A DNA stretch of 13,985 nucleotides from DATGZX01 sp035296965 (GTDB lineage: Bacteria > Planctomycetota > Planctomycetia > Gemmatales > Gemmataceae), in contig DATGZX010000214.1 in assembly GCA_035296965.1 (NCBI GenBank), positions 1 through 13,985 of the forward strand, in the 5' to 3' direction. Under the pieces are notes generated by a model. It worked only from the letters and a program-made list of their open reading frames with translations. It did no database searches and had not been told where the DNA came from. Below, in pieces: positions 13,957 through 13,985 of this stretch. Position 1 is the stretch's first letter. Each line of letters opens with the position of its first letter. Position numbers and translations under genes: made by a program.

Positions 13957-13985
13957 ATGGTTGCTACTACTCACGTGGGGTTGTT
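13957..13985 (+). CDS. possible start of a gene running off the edge
   Basis: ATG 13957 has a strong GGAGGA ribosome binding site at 13947-13952, five nt upstream, and a candidate promoter TTGATT (13892-13897) 18 nt before TACGAT (13916-13921). Only MVATTHVGL is visible before the window ends. That N-terminus would fit several planctomycete families, including Uma2-like proteins, but nine residues cannot decide. Confidence 0.35.

Overview
The window looks like a GC-rich chromosome segment of a planctomycete (Planctomycetota). The indicators are a Tat-exported DUF1501 protein, a Uma2-family nuclease, a DUF104-type antitoxin, a planctomycete-style sigma-70 region 2 protein, and a PD40 beta-propeller protein. 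I cannot place it more finely than the phylum.

Layout. A minus-strand sigma-like gene (280-1002) diverges from mfd, the transcription-repair coupling factor (1188-4496). A parvulin-type PpiC/SurA-like exported peptidyl-prolyl isomerase follows on the plus strand (4561-5784). It ends inside a 126-nt inverted-repeat element and then meets a rho-independent terminator, facing a convergent coiled-coil lipoprotein gene (5982-6410). After a 425-nt divergent spacer comes the DUF1501 gene (6836-8173), whose stop overlaps a convergent GNAT acetyltransferase gene. A second copy of the inverted-repeat element lies between GNAT and apt. Then come apt, an inverted array of heptanucleotide repeats, hisI and hisG. 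hisI and hisG overlap by ATGA. HisG and Apt both consume PRPP, and HisI acts later in the histidine pathway.

The last 3 kb is accessory and partly decayed. It holds an exported PD40/TolB-like propeller gene, a remnant of a Uma2 3' end, an orphan DUF104 antitoxin, an intact minus-strand Uma2 gene, a broken fragment of the same propeller gene, and mostly unassignable sequence up to a possible new gene start at the right edge.

The most notable non-genic signal is the pair of REPIN-like elements (5778-5903 and 8682-8793). Both have a core of exactly 110 nt and a 56-nt spacer. Their arms are nearly identical and end in the palindrome GGGGTCWGACCCC, while their spacers are largely unrelated. The second is a 63-nt block of nine in-phase heptads (9319-9381) whose two halves are reverse complements at the motif level. 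I see no CRISPR array, tRNA, rRNA or complete transposon.
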